In this document: in pieces, positions 1-7,855 of the stretch
How the letters are laid out: the number at the start of each line of letters is the position of its first letter
Position numbering within the stretch: position 1 is the stretch's first letter
Source of the DNA: Verrucomicrobiales bacterium
GTDB lineage: Bacteria > Verrucomicrobiota > Verrucomicrobiia > Limisphaerales > UBA1100
Length of the DNA stretch: 11,019 nucleotides
Direction: 5' to 3'
Assembly (NCBI GenBank): GCA_011523245.1
Contig: WTHG01000502.1
Coordinates: 1-11,019 of the forward strand
The notes under the pieces: model-generated
What the model was told of the DNA's origin: nothing
The model's database searches: none
The model's input: only the letters and a program-made list of their open reading frames with translations
Position numbers and translations under genes: made by a program

Positions 1-918
1 GTTCAACGCCGCATTATCCTCGCGCCGCACATGGACGTGGTGCCTGCCGAAGCGAAACAGTTTAAGCCCACTATCAAAAACGGGCGGCTACACGGACGTG
101 GCGCGTGCGATACCAAGGGTAGCATGTCCGCGTTTTTCCAATCGCTTTGTGACGTGGCCAAAAGTGGCCCGCGGCCGCAGCACACGGAGATCTTGTTTGT
201 CGGCCTCGTGGATGAGGAATGCAATCAGGCCGGTTCGCGCAAATTTGCTCTGGCCGGCCCCAAAGGCGATCTCGCGATTGCCGGTGAACCCACGCTGCTG
301 CAAACCGTCACGGCTCACAAGGGCGACCTTTGGTGGCGGCTGCACGCGCAAGGCAAGGCCGCGCACGGGGCCACCCCGCATCTTGGCAAGAACGCCGTGC
401 ACACCGTGGCCCGCGTGGTGGATGTGCTCGAAACTGAATACGCCGAGCAACTGCGCCAACGATCGCATCCCCTTCTCGGCAGTCCCACCTGCAATGTTGG
501 CGTAATGCGCGGCGGCACGCAGCCCAACATCGTACCCGAAAGCGCATGGATCGATATCGATCGCCGCACATTGCCCGGCGAAACGGCCACCGGCATCTGG
601 CGCGAGATTCGCACCTTGCTCAAACGCCACGGACTCAAGGTGGATTACACTGACCTTAAAGGTGTGGACAGCCCCGCGCTCGAAACGGATCCCAACCTGC
701 CCTTGGTGCAGGAATTTCTCCGCGCCTCGCGTCGGCGCAAAACCCTTGGCGTGCATTATTTCACGGACGCCGCCCCCATTGCCAGCGGCGGCACCCCGGC
801 CATTGTGTTTGGTCCCGGCAACATCGCCCAGGCCCACACCGCCGACGAATGGCTGGACCTCAAGCAACTCGATCAGGCCACCGCCATCGTCACGCGCTTT
901 CTTCGCGCCCAGCCATGA
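1..918 (+). CDS. M20 family metallopeptidase / amidohydrolase (ArgE/DapE/ACY1-like), 5' partial
   Basis: The frame is open from base 1, so the gene begins left of the window; 305 codons are visible. The first ATG inside (base 31) cannot be the start, because the preceding codon is the zinc ligand of the HMDVVP motif (His at codon 10, catalytic-type Asp at 12). The other M20 landmarks follow in order: GRGACDTKG with the metal-bridging Asp at codon 37, DEE at 71-73 (general base and zinc ligand), GEP with Glu 96, the dimerisation-domain AAHGATPHLGKNA around 120-132, and the C-terminal zinc His 279 in AQAHTADEW. The family hydrolyses amide bonds of N-acyl amino acids, succinyl-diaminopimelate or small peptides in the cytosol. 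The substrate cannot be told from this fragment; acetylornithine deacetylase-like is the closest impression. It overlaps the downstream flippase gene by 4 bp (ATGA), so the two are probably co-translated. Confidence 0.9.
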   Translation, partial: VQRRIILAPHMDVVPAEAKQFKPTIKNGRLHGRGACDTKGSMSAFFQSLCDVAKSGPRPQHTEILFVGLVDEECNQAGSRKFALAGPKGDLAIAGEPTLLQTVTAHKGDLWWRLHAQGKAAHGATPHLGKNAVHTVARVVDVLETEYAEQLRQRSHPLLGSPTCNVGVMRGGTQPNIVPESAWIDIDRRTLPGETATGIWREIRTLLKRHGLKVDYTDLKGVDSPALETDPNLPLVQEFLRASRRRKTLGVHYFTDAAPIASGGTPAIVFGPGNIAQAHTADEWLDLKQLDQATAIVTRFLRAQP

Positions 919-2270
919 GCGAGGACAGCAAAGCCAGTTTTCTGCGCCAAAGCGGCTGGATGGCCATCGCCACGGCCATCGGCGGAGCGGCATCGTTTGC
1001 CGCCCACATTTTCGCCAAAGACATGCCGAAGGATCAGTACGGCGGATTCACAGCGATGTTGCAACTGCTCAATCTCATCGCCATTCCGGCGATTGGTTTG
1101 CAGGCGGTGTTTGCGGTGAAAGCCGCGCAACGCAAAACTGAAGCCGATGACTTTCGCATGGCGCGCGAACAATGGGCCATCACCGTGGTGGTGCTGGTAC
1201 TGGCCGCGGTGGTGTTCGTTGTGGCCCGCCTCAATGGCGACTCGCTGGTGAACGCCTTGAGTCTGCCTTCGTGGTGGGTGCTGGCGCTCACGCTGGGTGC
1301 CGGAGTATTCGCGCTGCTCATGCCTATGATGTTCGGTGTGTTGCAGGGACGGCAGAATTTTTTGTGGCTGGGCTGGGCGTTGTTGTCGCTGGGCGTGTTG
1401 CGGTTGGCGGCCATGGCGGGATTAATCCGAATCCACGAACAAACTGCCGTCAACGGGATGATCGCCGTGGCGGCGGGTTATGTGCTGGCCTTCGTCATCG
1501 CATTCAGCACGGCAAAGCTCCCACGCCTGGAGCCTGCCGAATGGCTTCCCTCGATCACGCGCATTGATTGGCGCGATTTGGCCAAACGGTTTCTGCCGCT
1601 GTCCATCGGCGGCGGCACAGTGATCTTCATGATGAGTGTGGACATGGTGGTGGTGCAGCGCTTTTTTGACGACGCGCAAACGGGTTATTATGCCGCCGCG
1701 GGAATGATTGGCCGCGCGCTGATTTTTTTTGTGGGCCCCATGGTGGCGGTAATGTTTCCAAAGATCGTTAAGAGCCACGTAGAGCAAAAGCCAACGGATG
1801 TGCTGCGATTCACCCTGCTGCTGACTGCCGGCCTTTGTGCGGTGGCAATCGTTTTGGGGGTAACTGTGCCGGACCTCCCATTGCGCATGGTCTATGACGA
1901 TTCGTTTTTGAAAGCCACGCCACTCGTGCCCTGGTTCATCGCCGCCATGGCCCCGTTGGCGCTGACAGCGGTACTGGTGAACAACATTCTTGCCCGGTGC
2001 AAAACCAACAACGTGTACCTACTGCTGGGGGTGCCGGTGATTTATGGCGGTATGCTGTGTTATGCCGGGCCGCAAATCGCCGAGCAAACTGCCGACAGTT
2101 TCAATGTGCAGGCCCACATCACCATGGTCGGCCTGATCGGCATGGGCAACTTGTGTTTTCTTGCCTCGACGGTGATTCTTACTTGGGTGGTGAATCAGGA
2201 GGAGAAGCTTCTTCAGGCGCAGGCGCAGGCGACTGAGAATCCTTCGCCGGACGAGGCGGAGGCGCGTTGA
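915..2270 (+). CDS. Polysaccharide flippase-like membrane protein (MOP/MATE-type, Wzx-like)
   Basis: A 451-residue, strongly hydrophobic protein with about 12 predicted membrane segments, roughly at 15-33, 48-70, 87-105, 119-143, 150-170, 180-200, 226-247, 258-282, 300-318, 335-357, 367-385 and 403-426. The short N-terminus (SFLRQSGWMAIATAIGG), the first-helix layout and the second-half 'GYYAAAGMIGRALIFFVGPM' region fit the oligosaccharide flippase branch of the MOP exporter superfamily. These proteins move undecaprenyl-linked sugar units across the inner membrane. I chose the ATG at 915 because it overlaps the M20 stop as ATGA; no Shine-Dalgarno sequence precedes it, which fits translational coupling. 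After the last helix, residues 428-451 form a hydrophilic Gln/Ala/Glu-rich tail that lies inside the 92 bp antisense overlap with the convergent glycosyltransferase gene. That neighbour supports a cell-surface polysaccharide role. The exact substrate is unknown. Confidence 0.8.
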   Translation: MSEDSKASFLRQSGWMAIATAIGGAASFAAHIFAKDMPKDQYGGFTAMLQLLNLIAIPAIGLQAVFAVKAAQRKTEADDFRMAREQWAITVVVLVLAAVVFVVARLNGDSLVNALSLPSWWVLALTLGAGVFALLMPMMFGVLQGRQNFLWLGWALLSLGVLRLAAMAGLIRIHEQTAVNGMIAVAAGYVLAFVIAFSTAKLPRLEPAEWLPSITRIDWRDLAKRFLPLSIGGGTVIFMMSVDMVVVQRFFDDAQTGYYAAAGMIGRALIFFVGPMVAVMFPKIVKSHVEQKPTDVLRFTLLLTAGLCAVAIVLGVTVPDLPLRMVYDDSFLKATPLVPWFIAAMAPLALTAVLVNNILARCKTNNVYLLLGVPVIYGGMLCYAGPQIAEQTADSFNVQAHITMVGLIGMGNLCFLASTVILTWVVNQEEKLLQAQAQATENPSPDEAEAR

Positions 2271-3072
2271 GCCGGAGATACAGCCACGTTTCCAGCGGCC
2301 GCAATGGCCGCAGCCAATTATACAACGGCGAATGCACCAATCGCAGGCGCACCACGGAGAGAAACATCACCAGCGACACGCGCCACAAATTGGCGGTTAC
2401 TTTGGAGCCCAGTTGATCCGTCCATTCAATGGGCACTTCCTTGATGGTGTAGCCCCGTTGCTTGAGCGACACGAGCAGGTTGACATCAAACGCCAGATCG
2501 GCGATGCGCAGGCTCTCAAGAATTTCCTCCAACGCTTCGCGTCGGACAAGCTTGGCAGGGCATTGGGTATCAGCGATGCCCAGCCAGAAGAGCAGCTCGA
2601 CAATGGTGTGAAAGCCACGGCTGAACACGCGCCTTAATTTCGTTTGGCTTTGGTGCAACACGGAGCCGGGCAACCAGCGTGAGCCGATCACACAATCCGC
2701 CTCGCCGGCCGCGCAGCGCTTGATCAATTCGTGAAACGCCTTGGCGGGCGTGGCGCCATCGGCATCCACGTACCCGGTCAATACCGCCTCGGCTTCGGTC
2801 GCCTTTTTGAACCCCTCGATCAATGCGCCGCCCTTGCCAATCGGTGCCTCGAAATTAAGCGGCTCGATCTCGGGAAATTCTTTGGCCACTTCCTCCACAA
2901 TACCCAGCGTGTTATCGCGGCAGCCGTTGAGCACCACGACCGCGCGGAAGTCGCCCTCGTAGTGTTTCCGAAAATACTCGGCATAATCGCGCAGAACGGG
3001 CCCGATGCGTTCCTCCTCATTGTAGGCGGGGATCAGCAGCAGCACGCTGGGTTGAGCTTGCGCGTCGGCCAT
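2179..3072 (-). CDS. Family 2 glycosyltransferase (polyprenyl-phosphate sugar transferase-like)
   Basis: A 297-residue GT2 enzyme related to dolichyl-phosphate glucosyl/mannosyltransferases. The N-terminus LLLIPAYNEEERI (11-23) is the nucleotide-sugar site, NGCRDNT (49-55) replaces the more usual DGS-D-T, GKGGAL (79-84) follows, and VDADGAT (102-108) holds the DxD metal site. SRWLPGS (131-137) and DTQCPAKLVRREAL (168-181) match the ALG5/DPM1-type acceptor region. There is no C-terminal TM pair, only a hydrophobic stretch near 230-245, so a peripheral membrane location is likely. Residues 271-297 are a Pro/Ala/Ser/Glu-rich tail lying in the overlap with the flippase gene. The ATG at 3072 shares one base with the priA stop (TGATG), so it is probably translated by reinitiation after priA. 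The likely role, by inference, is making a lipid-linked sugar or adding sugar to a surface glycan. Confidence 0.87.
   Translation of the reverse strand: MADAQAQPSVLLLIPAYNEEERIGPVLRDYAEYFRKHYEGDFRAVVVLNGCRDNTLGIVEEVAKEFPEIEPLNFEAPIGKGGALIEGFKKATEAEAVLTGYVDADGATPAKAFHELIKRCAAGEADCVIGSRWLPGSVLHQSQTKLRRVFSRGFHTIVELLFWLGIADTQCPAKLVRREALEEILESLRIADLAFDVNLLVSLKQRGYTIKEVPIEWTDQLGSKVTANLWRVSLVMFLSVVRLRLVHSPLYNWLRPLRPLETWLYLRLNAPPPRPAKDSQSPAPAPEEASPPDSPPK
2214..2231. repeat. Hexanucleotide tandem repeat (CAGGCG)3
   Basis: Three perfect copies of CAGGCG lie in tandem inside the region where the flippase and glycosyltransferase genes overlap. On the plus strand they encode the Gln-Ala run of the flippase tail, and on the minus strand the Ala-Pro run of the glycosyltransferase tail. 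Because the unit is six bases, gain or loss of a copy would keep both reading frames. Confidence 0.85.
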
Positions 3073-5279
3073 CAGAGGAGGTTCACGGGGTCGATGTCGA
3101 TGGTCAAGGTCACGTCATCCGGAAAACTCAGACCAGCAGCGATGACCGCTAAGTGCCGGCTCAATTCGCTCATGCGCCCGGTACGCAGCATGAGTTGATA
3201 ACGGTAAAAGGTTTCGGCACGCAACAACGGCGCCGGAGCCGGACCGGCAAGCTGCAAATCGTCCAGTGTTTGGGTGAGCGGCTCGATTTGTTTTTTCACG
3301 TGCTCGGCGGAGAATGCCACTTTCTCCTCACTGCGCCCGCGTAACGTTAGCATGGCGGCCCGGGTGAAGGGAGGATAGCGCAACTGTTCGCGAAATTCCA
3401 TCTCAGCCTCGAAGTAACCCTCGTAATCGTGTCGTCTCGAAAACTGAATAGCAGGATGCACCGGCGAAAAGGTCTGCACCACCACTTCGCCCTCCACCTC
3501 GCCGCGGCCCGCGCGACCGGCCACTTGCGTAAGCAGCTGAAAGGTGCGTTCGCCCGCACGGAAGTCCGCCAGATGCAAACCGGTATCCGCATACACGATG
3601 CCGACCAGGGTCACGCGCGGAAAGTGCAGACCCTTGGCGATCATTTGCGTGCCAACGAGGATGTCGATTTTGCCACGGCGAAAATCGCCTAGGATGCGGC
3701 GATAATCGTCTTTGCGCTTAAGTGCATCCGAGTCCATACGGGTGACATTGGCATTCGGAAATAATTTTCGCAGCACATCCTCTACCTTCTCTGTCCCCAT
3801 ACCATGAAAGCGGATCTTGGGTGAGCCACAGCCTTCGCTCGGGCAACGTCGTGGCGCCGGAGCACCATACCCGCACACATGACAACGCAGAAATTGTTCG
3901 CGCCGATGATAGGTCAAAGATAAACTACAGTCTGGACATTCGGCTACATAACCACAATCCGGACATTGCATAGAGGTAGCAAAGCCGCGTCGGTTGAGGA
4001 ACAGAATCGTTTGCTCGCCCTGTTCTAGTCGATTGTGGATCGCCTCCTTGAGCCGTTGCGAAAAAATAGGCGGCCCCTGATCGCCCTTAGACTTTTCCGT
4101 GCGCATATCCTGCACGCGCACCAGCGGCATCTGCTTCTGATCAGCCCGGGACGGCATTTCAAGTAGCTTGTAACGACCGCGTTTGGCATTATGGTAGCTC
4201 TCCATCGAGGGCGTGGCTGAGCCAAGCACCACCGTGGCCCCCTCGCGCTGACCGCGCACCACAGCCACATCGCGCGCATGGTAACGGGGCGCTTCCTCCT
4301 GTTTGTAGGAAGGCTCGTGTTCCTCATCTACAATGATCAATCCCAGCGGCTCCACCGGCGCAAAAATTGCCGACCGCGCCCCGATCACAATCTTCGCGCG
4401 TCCCTGCCGGATCTTATGCCATTCATCGTGCCGTTCGCCGGCCGAGAGATGACTGTGCAACACGGCCACCAGCGTCTTGAGTGGACCTGAGCTGAATCGC
4501 GCTTTAAACCGCTCCACGGTCTGCGGCGTCAGCGAAATCTCTGGCACCAGCACAATCGCTCCCTTGCCCTGCTCTAATGCTGCCGCAATTGCCTGCAAAT
4601 ACACCTCTGTTTTTCCGCTGCCGGTGACACCGTGCAGGAGAAAATAGTTTCCCGGTTGATCGTTAATCGCCTCCAGCGCTTCCGCCTGTTCGGGGTTGAG
4701 CGTCAGGGGTTGGGTCGGCACGATCTCCTCATTGGCATAGGGGTCACGCTCAGAAATCTGCGGGGCGATCTCAATCAGGCCCTTGTCCTCAAGCTTGCGG
4801 ACGGTCGGAGCGGTGGTGCCTGTGATTTGCAACAGCTCCTGCAATGGCAGCGAGCGGTTTTCCTCAATCACCTGATACACCTCCAGCTGGCGCTTGGTCA
4901 ATTCACTCACGCCATCATCGCCCGGCAACAGCCGCACATGCAGGCGTTCGCGCCAGCCTTCCTGCTCCTTGCGCACGGCATCGGGCAACACACTCTTAAG
5001 AGCGGTTTCCGGTGCACAGCAATAATACTCGGCAATCCATCGCGCCAATTCCAGCACCCGCGGCGTCACCAGCGACTGCGCGCCAATGATTTTGGCGATG
5101 GGTTTGAGCGAATCATGATCCGATTGCTCGGCCAAACCGGTCACGCACCCGAGCACCTGCCGTCGGCCGAAGGGCACCTTTACCCGCGTGCCGACCTCCA
5201 CCCGACCCTCCATTTCGGGCGGGATGAGGTAATCAAACTCCCGGCGCAGGGCGATCTCCAATGTCACACGCGCAACCAC
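3072..5279 (-). CDS. priA: Primosomal protein N' (replication restart helicase PriA)
   Basis: PriA is the 3'-5' superfamily 2 helicase that recognises stalled or repaired forks and reloads the replisome. All parts are visible (735-residue numbering). The N-terminal 3'-end-binding domain starts VTLEIALRREFDYLIP and a winged-helix stretch covers about 125-185. Walker A GVTGSGKT is at 217-224, the PriA-type Walker B DEEH at 318-321 and motif III SAT at 354-356. Eight zinc-site cysteines fall at 439, 442, 448, 451, 466, 469, 479 and 484, and motif VI QVAGRAGR is at 585-592. The C-terminus ends DIDPVNLL as in other PriA proteins. Length is normal and nothing is broken. I chose GTG at 5279 because GAGGG lies 6 bases upstream and the protein then starts where PriA homology starts. 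GTG at 5306 (9 residues longer) is possible but has no ribosome site. The glycosyltransferase follows with a 1 bp overlap. Confidence 0.97.
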   Translation of the reverse strand: MVARVTLEIALRREFDYLIPPEMEGRVEVGTRVKVPFGRRQVLGCVTGLAEQSDHDSLKPIAKIIGAQSLVTPRVLELARWIAEYYCCAPETALKSVLPDAVRKEQEGWRERLHVRLLPGDDGVSELTKRQLEVYQVIEENRSLPLQELLQITGTTAPTVRKLEDKGLIEIAPQISERDPYANEEIVPTQPLTLNPEQAEALEAINDQPGNYFLLHGVTGSGKTEVYLQAIAAALEQGKGAIVLVPEISLTPQTVERFKARFSSGPLKTLVAVLHSHLSAGERHDEWHKIRQGRAKIVIGARSAIFAPVEPLGLIIVDEEHEPSYKQEEAPRYHARDVAVVRGQREGATVVLGSATPSMESYHNAKRGRYKLLEMPSRADQKQMPLVRVQDMRTEKSKGDQGPPIFSQRLKEAIHNRLEQGEQTILFLNRRGFATSMQCPDCGYVAECPDCSLSLTYHRREQFLRCHVCGYGAPAPRRCPSEGCGSPKIRFHGMGTEKVEDVLRKLFPNANVTRMDSDALKRKDDYRRILGDFRRGKIDILVGTQMIAKGLHFPRVTLVGIVYADTGLHLADFRAGERTFQLLTQVAGRAGRGEVEGEVVVQTFSPVHPAIQFSRRHDYEGYFEAEMEFREQLRYPPFTRAAMLTLRGRSEEKVAFSAEHVKKQIEPLTQTLDDLQLAGPAPAPLLRAETFYRYQLMLRTGRMSELSRHLAVIAAGLSFPDDVTLTIDIDPVNLL

Positions 5280-5368
5280 GCCCCACCCTCGCGACTCTAC
5301 GCACACCGTTAAAGGTTAATGAATTAACAGGCCTCGACGTCTCGCAAGGCTTCGCCTAAAACGGGCAG
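5280..5368. promoter_or_regulatory. Divergent intergenic region between priA and the lytic transglycosylase gene
   Basis: These 89 bases separate two divergent starts, so promoters for both are expected here. The AT-rich core at about 5309-5328 (TTAAAGGTTAATGAATTAAC) is the only stretch likely to hold -10 elements. I cannot assign a clear -35/-10 pair to either gene. This call is by position, not by a recognised motif. Confidence 0.35.
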
Positions 5369-5929
5369 GTGAAGCTTAAGTACGCGCTCATCGCCGCCGT
5401 GTTTGCTGCCATCAATGTCGGCGGCTGGTGGTGGTGGCGAGCCTATCAGCTCGATCATAGTCAGGATGAAGTAATCATTGCCGCCGCATCCATCTATGAC
5501 ATGGATCCCGCACTCATCAAGGCGGTGATCTGGCGCGAAAGCCGGTTTAACCCCAATGCCCGGGGGGCCGCCGGTGAACTGGGCTTGATGCAAATTCGCG
5601 ATGCGGCCGCAAACGAATGGGCGGAATCCGCCGGCATCGAAAACTTCCAACACGGACATTTGGTCAGCGCCAAAAGCAACGTCCTCGCCGGCACCTGGTA
5701 TCTCAAGCGGGCCATGAGCCGCTATTCGGATACCGATGACCCTGTGGCATACGGGCTCGCCGAATACAATGCCGGGCGCTCAAATGTGTTGAAGTGGAAA
5801 AAGGACGAGGCAGACACCAACGGCACTGCGTTCATTGAAGCGATTGGTTTTCCGTCCACCAAAGATTACGTTACGGCCATCAAGGCGCGGCGGGAAAAAT
5901 ACCGGTCGATCGAAAAGCGCTCACCTTAA
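5369..5929 (+). CDS. Small membrane-anchored lytic transglycosylase (SLT domain)
   Basis: A 186-residue protein with one N-terminal membrane anchor (about 5-23, ending in four consecutive Trp at 20-23) and no lipobox Cys. It should sit in the inner membrane with the enzyme in the periplasm. An SLT lysozyme-like fold follows: WRESRF with the catalytic Glu at 57, GELGLMQI (69-76) and AEYNAG (131-136), the three classical Slt motifs in order. The family cuts the MurNAc-GlcNAc bond of peptidoglycan to give 1,6-anhydro ends. It is small, with no LysM or other cell-wall-binding domain. GTG at 5369 is the first possible start, since a stop in the same frame lies at 5357-5359; only a weak GGGCAG precedes it. 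Its stop overlaps that of the convergent acyltransferase gene. A local wall-opening role is likely; the exact process is unknown. Confidence 0.9.
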   Translation: MKLKYALIAAVFAAINVGGWWWWRAYQLDHSQDEVIIAAASIYDMDPALIKAVIWRESRFNPNARGAAGELGLMQIRDAAANEWAESAGIENFQHGHLVSAKSNVLAGTWYLKRAMSRYSDTDDPVAYGLAEYNAGRSNVLKWKKDEADTNGTAFIEAIGFPSTKDYVTAIKARREKYRSIEKRSP

Positions 5930-6615
5930 TCGGTGGTCAACGCCATCATTCGCTCCTGAATCTGCCGCCGCGCGGCTTCCCTTTCCACTTCGTCTCCTTT
6001 TCGATCCACCCAAATCGGTTCGCCCATCCGGATGTCGCATCGTGCCAAGGGCAACGGCACTTGAAAGCCATCCCAACTGCCCAAAACTTTTTTGGAATGA
6101 ATTTGCGCGGACATCGGCACAACCGGCAAGCCGGTGAGTTGAGCCAACATCACGACCCCTTCCTGCACTTCATATTTAGGCCCACGCGGGCCGTCCGGAG
6201 TGATGGCCACATCGTACCCACGCCGCGTTCGGTTAACCAATTCCTTTAGTGCCTGTCCTCCGCGACGGCTACTGGATCCACGTACCGATTCCACCCCGTG
6301 ATGATCCATCAAACGCGACAATAAAGCTCCATCTTTACTGGCACTGATGAGAGCAACCAAACGGCGTTGTGGATGGCGGGCGAGAAAATATTTCCGGTAG
6401 CTCGGCAGCGACAGAATCAAGCGGTTATGCCATAGCGCAAAGATTACCGGCGATTGGCCGATCGCAGACAGATGATTCTCCGGATCTTCCCAACGCAAGC
6501 GCAGGGTAGCCGATAGCGTGCGCAGAAACCCGTACCCCATCGCCGCCGCCAGTTCACCGTGCCAGCGAAGCGATTGCGGGACGACCACGCCTGAAGTTGG
6601 CGAGGACGGATTCAT
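5926..6615 (-). CDS. DUF374 lysophospholipid acyltransferase-like protein
   Basis: A 229-residue protein of the DUF374 group of the LPLAT/PlsC-like acyltransferase superfamily. Landmarks are LWHNRL (61-66, with His 63 in the place of the catalytic His), SASKDGALLSRLM (91-103), RGSSSRRGGQAL (112-123) and TPDGPRGPKYEVQEG (139-153), the last two lining the acyl-acceptor groove. In this family these proteins transfer acyl chains to lipids, in some cases late steps of lipid A assembly; the substrate here is not determinable. Residues 21-40 are mildly hydrophobic and may bind the membrane. The ATG at 6615 overlaps the ruvA stop (ATGA), with AAAGG a few bases upstream, so it is translationally coupled to ruvA. 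At the other end its TAA shares bases with the stop of the lytic transglycosylase gene. Confidence 0.9.
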   Translation of the reverse strand: MNPSSPTSGVVVPQSLRWHGELAAAMGYGFLRTLSATLRLRWEDPENHLSAIGQSPVIFALWHNRLILSLPSYRKYFLARHPQRRLVALISASKDGALLSRLMDHHGVESVRGSSSRRGGQALKELVNRTRRGYDVAITPDGPRGPKYEVQEGVVMLAQLTGLPVVPMSAQIHSKKVLGSWDGFQVPLPLARCDIRMGEPIWVDRKGDEVEREAARRQIQERMMALTTD

Positions 6616-7214
6616 TTGCCTTTCTGCAACGCCGCCCGTACGAGTTCATCCACCGGCTTATCCGGCCCGAGCATGGCGATGGCCGCGCGGATGGCTTCCT
6701 GCGCATCCTTGGGTTTACTGCCCAGAGCCTCCAGCGCGGCAATGGCATCGGCTGCCTTTTGATCATCCGAACCGGCGGCCGGTTCCTTGCCCGGAATTAG
6801 GGCTGCCTCGTCGCCGAGTTTGTCCTTCAACTCCACCACGATGCGTTCGGCGGTTTTCTTACCGACTCCGTTGATGCCCGAGAGCGCCTTGACATCACCA
6901 TTCGCCACCGCCGCCCTGAAGGATAATGGCGTGGTGCCACTCAAAACATTGAGTGCGATCTTCGGCCCAATACCACTCACGTGGCGGATGAGTTGACGAA
7001 ACAAATCGCGCTCCGTCTCCGTGCTGAACCCATACAGCACATGTGCATCATCGCGAATAGCCAAATGCGTGAGCAGGGTCACCTCGCTTCCGGGTGCCGG
7101 GAGTTGATCGAAGGATGAGAGTGGAATGAGCACCTCATAGCCCACGCCATTCACATCAAGGACCACCTGCGTGGGTAGGGCTTCGGTCAGTTGACCTCTG
7201 AGAAATGCAATCAT
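6612..7214 (-). CDS. ruvA: Holliday junction branch migration protein RuvA
   Basis: A 200-residue RuvA with all three domains. The N-terminal OB-fold (MIAFLRGQL ... VNGVGYEVLIP ... LYGFSTETERDLF) covers about 1-65. Two helix-hairpin-helix DNA-binding motifs follow (VSGIGPKIAL at 79-88 and INGVGKKTAERIVVELKDK at 114-132). After a flexible linker (about 134-152) comes a C-terminal domain (153-198) that contacts RuvB. A RuvA tetramer holds the four-way junction open while RuvB drives migration. The length matches the family. ATG at 7214 gives the canonical M-I-x-x-L-R-G start; no Shine-Dalgarno sequence precedes it. It lies 9 bp after ruvC and overlaps the acyltransferase by 4 bp. The RuvB motor gene is not in the window. 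Confidence 0.97.
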   Translation of the reverse strand: MIAFLRGQLTEALPTQVVLDVNGVGYEVLIPLSSFDQLPAPGSEVTLLTHLAIRDDAHVLYGFSTETERDLFRQLIRHVSGIGPKIALNVLSGTTPLSFRAAVANGDVKALSGINGVGKKTAERIVVELKDKLGDEAALIPGKEPAAGSDDQKAADAIAALEALGSKPKDAQEAIRAAIAMLGPDKPVDELVRAALQKGK

Positions 7215-7223
7215 GCGCGTGCG

Positions 7224-7820
7224 TTATATTTTTTGGGAGGGGTCGATGGCAAAACGTTTATTCAAATGCGCATAAGTGAGGGCCAGAGCCAGCGCATCGG
7301 CCGCATCCGGCGCGGGCAGTTCCTCCAGCGCGAGCATCCGCTGCACCATTTTGGCCACGGCCAGTTTCTGGGCGTTGCCGTAGCCGACGATCGACTGCTT
7401 CACCTTGCGCGGGGCAATTTCGAAAATCTCCAATCCACTCTCGGCCACCGCCGCCATAGCCGCGCCGCGAGCCTCACCCATGATCAGCGCGGTCTTTACG
7501 TTCTGAGCGAAAAACAACCCTTCAATCGCGCACACCGTCGGCGCATACTGGCTGATCGTCTCCCGCAAGGTGCGGGTGATGGCCACCAAACATTCGCTAC
7601 GGCTCCATTTGGCGGGACATTTGATCGTGCCCTGATCCAGCGTGGTCGGCACATCGCCGCCCAGTTTTACCACGCCATAACCGGTACCGCGCAATGAGGG
7701 ATCGACTCCCAGAAGAATTGTGTGAGCAGGCGTTTCGGCATTCTTTTCCGGTGTGCCGGCCGGTTTACGGCCCTGCACACGCTCCTGCATCTCCTCAAAT
7801 TGGCGGGCGGAAATTCCCAC
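7224..7820 (-). CDS. ruvC: Crossover junction endodeoxyribonuclease RuvC
   Basis: The Holliday junction resolvase. The RNase H-like fold begins at ILLGVDPSLRGTGYGVV (35-51), with catalytic Asp 40. AIEGLFF holds Glu 100, and APDAADALALAL holds Asp 172 and Asp 175, so all four acidic residues are present. KVKQSIVGYGNAQK (139-152) is the DNA-contact loop. As called from GTG 7820 the protein has 198 residues, with about 33 charged residues ahead of the family's usual start. An internal ATG at 7790 (residue 11) sits directly after GAGGAG, which is too close for normal use. GTG at 7776-7778 (residue 15), with AGGAG just upstream, is another candidate. No ATG lies near the true domain start, so at least part of the extension is probably real. 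ruvA follows after 9 bp and the ferritin gene ends 35 bp upstream. Confidence 0.94.
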   Translation of the reverse strand: MGISARQFEEMQERVQGRKPAGTPEKNAETPAHTILLGVDPSLRGTGYGVVKLGGDVPTTLDQGTIKCPAKWSRSECLVAITRTLRETISQYAPTVCAIEGLFFAQNVKTALIMGEARGAAMAAVAESGLEIFEIAPRKVKQSIVGYGNAQKLAVAKMVQRMLALEELPAPDAADALALALTYAHLNKRFAIDPSQKI

Positions 7821-7855
7821 GCGCCCATCTTCAGCAGAGCGGGCGTTCGCTCAAG

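Noticed and set aside
88..993. Long open frame (301 codons) on the minus strand opposite the M20 gene
   Set aside because: It is the antisense shadow of the M20 gene, which carries all catalytic motifs. The minus-strand product has His/Gly/Arg-rich composition and no recognisable domain.
4632..5312. Plus-strand open frame of 226 codons opposite priA
   Set aside because: The opposite strand encodes unmistakable PriA sequence; this frame is rich in Gln, His, Arg and Leu and has no motif.
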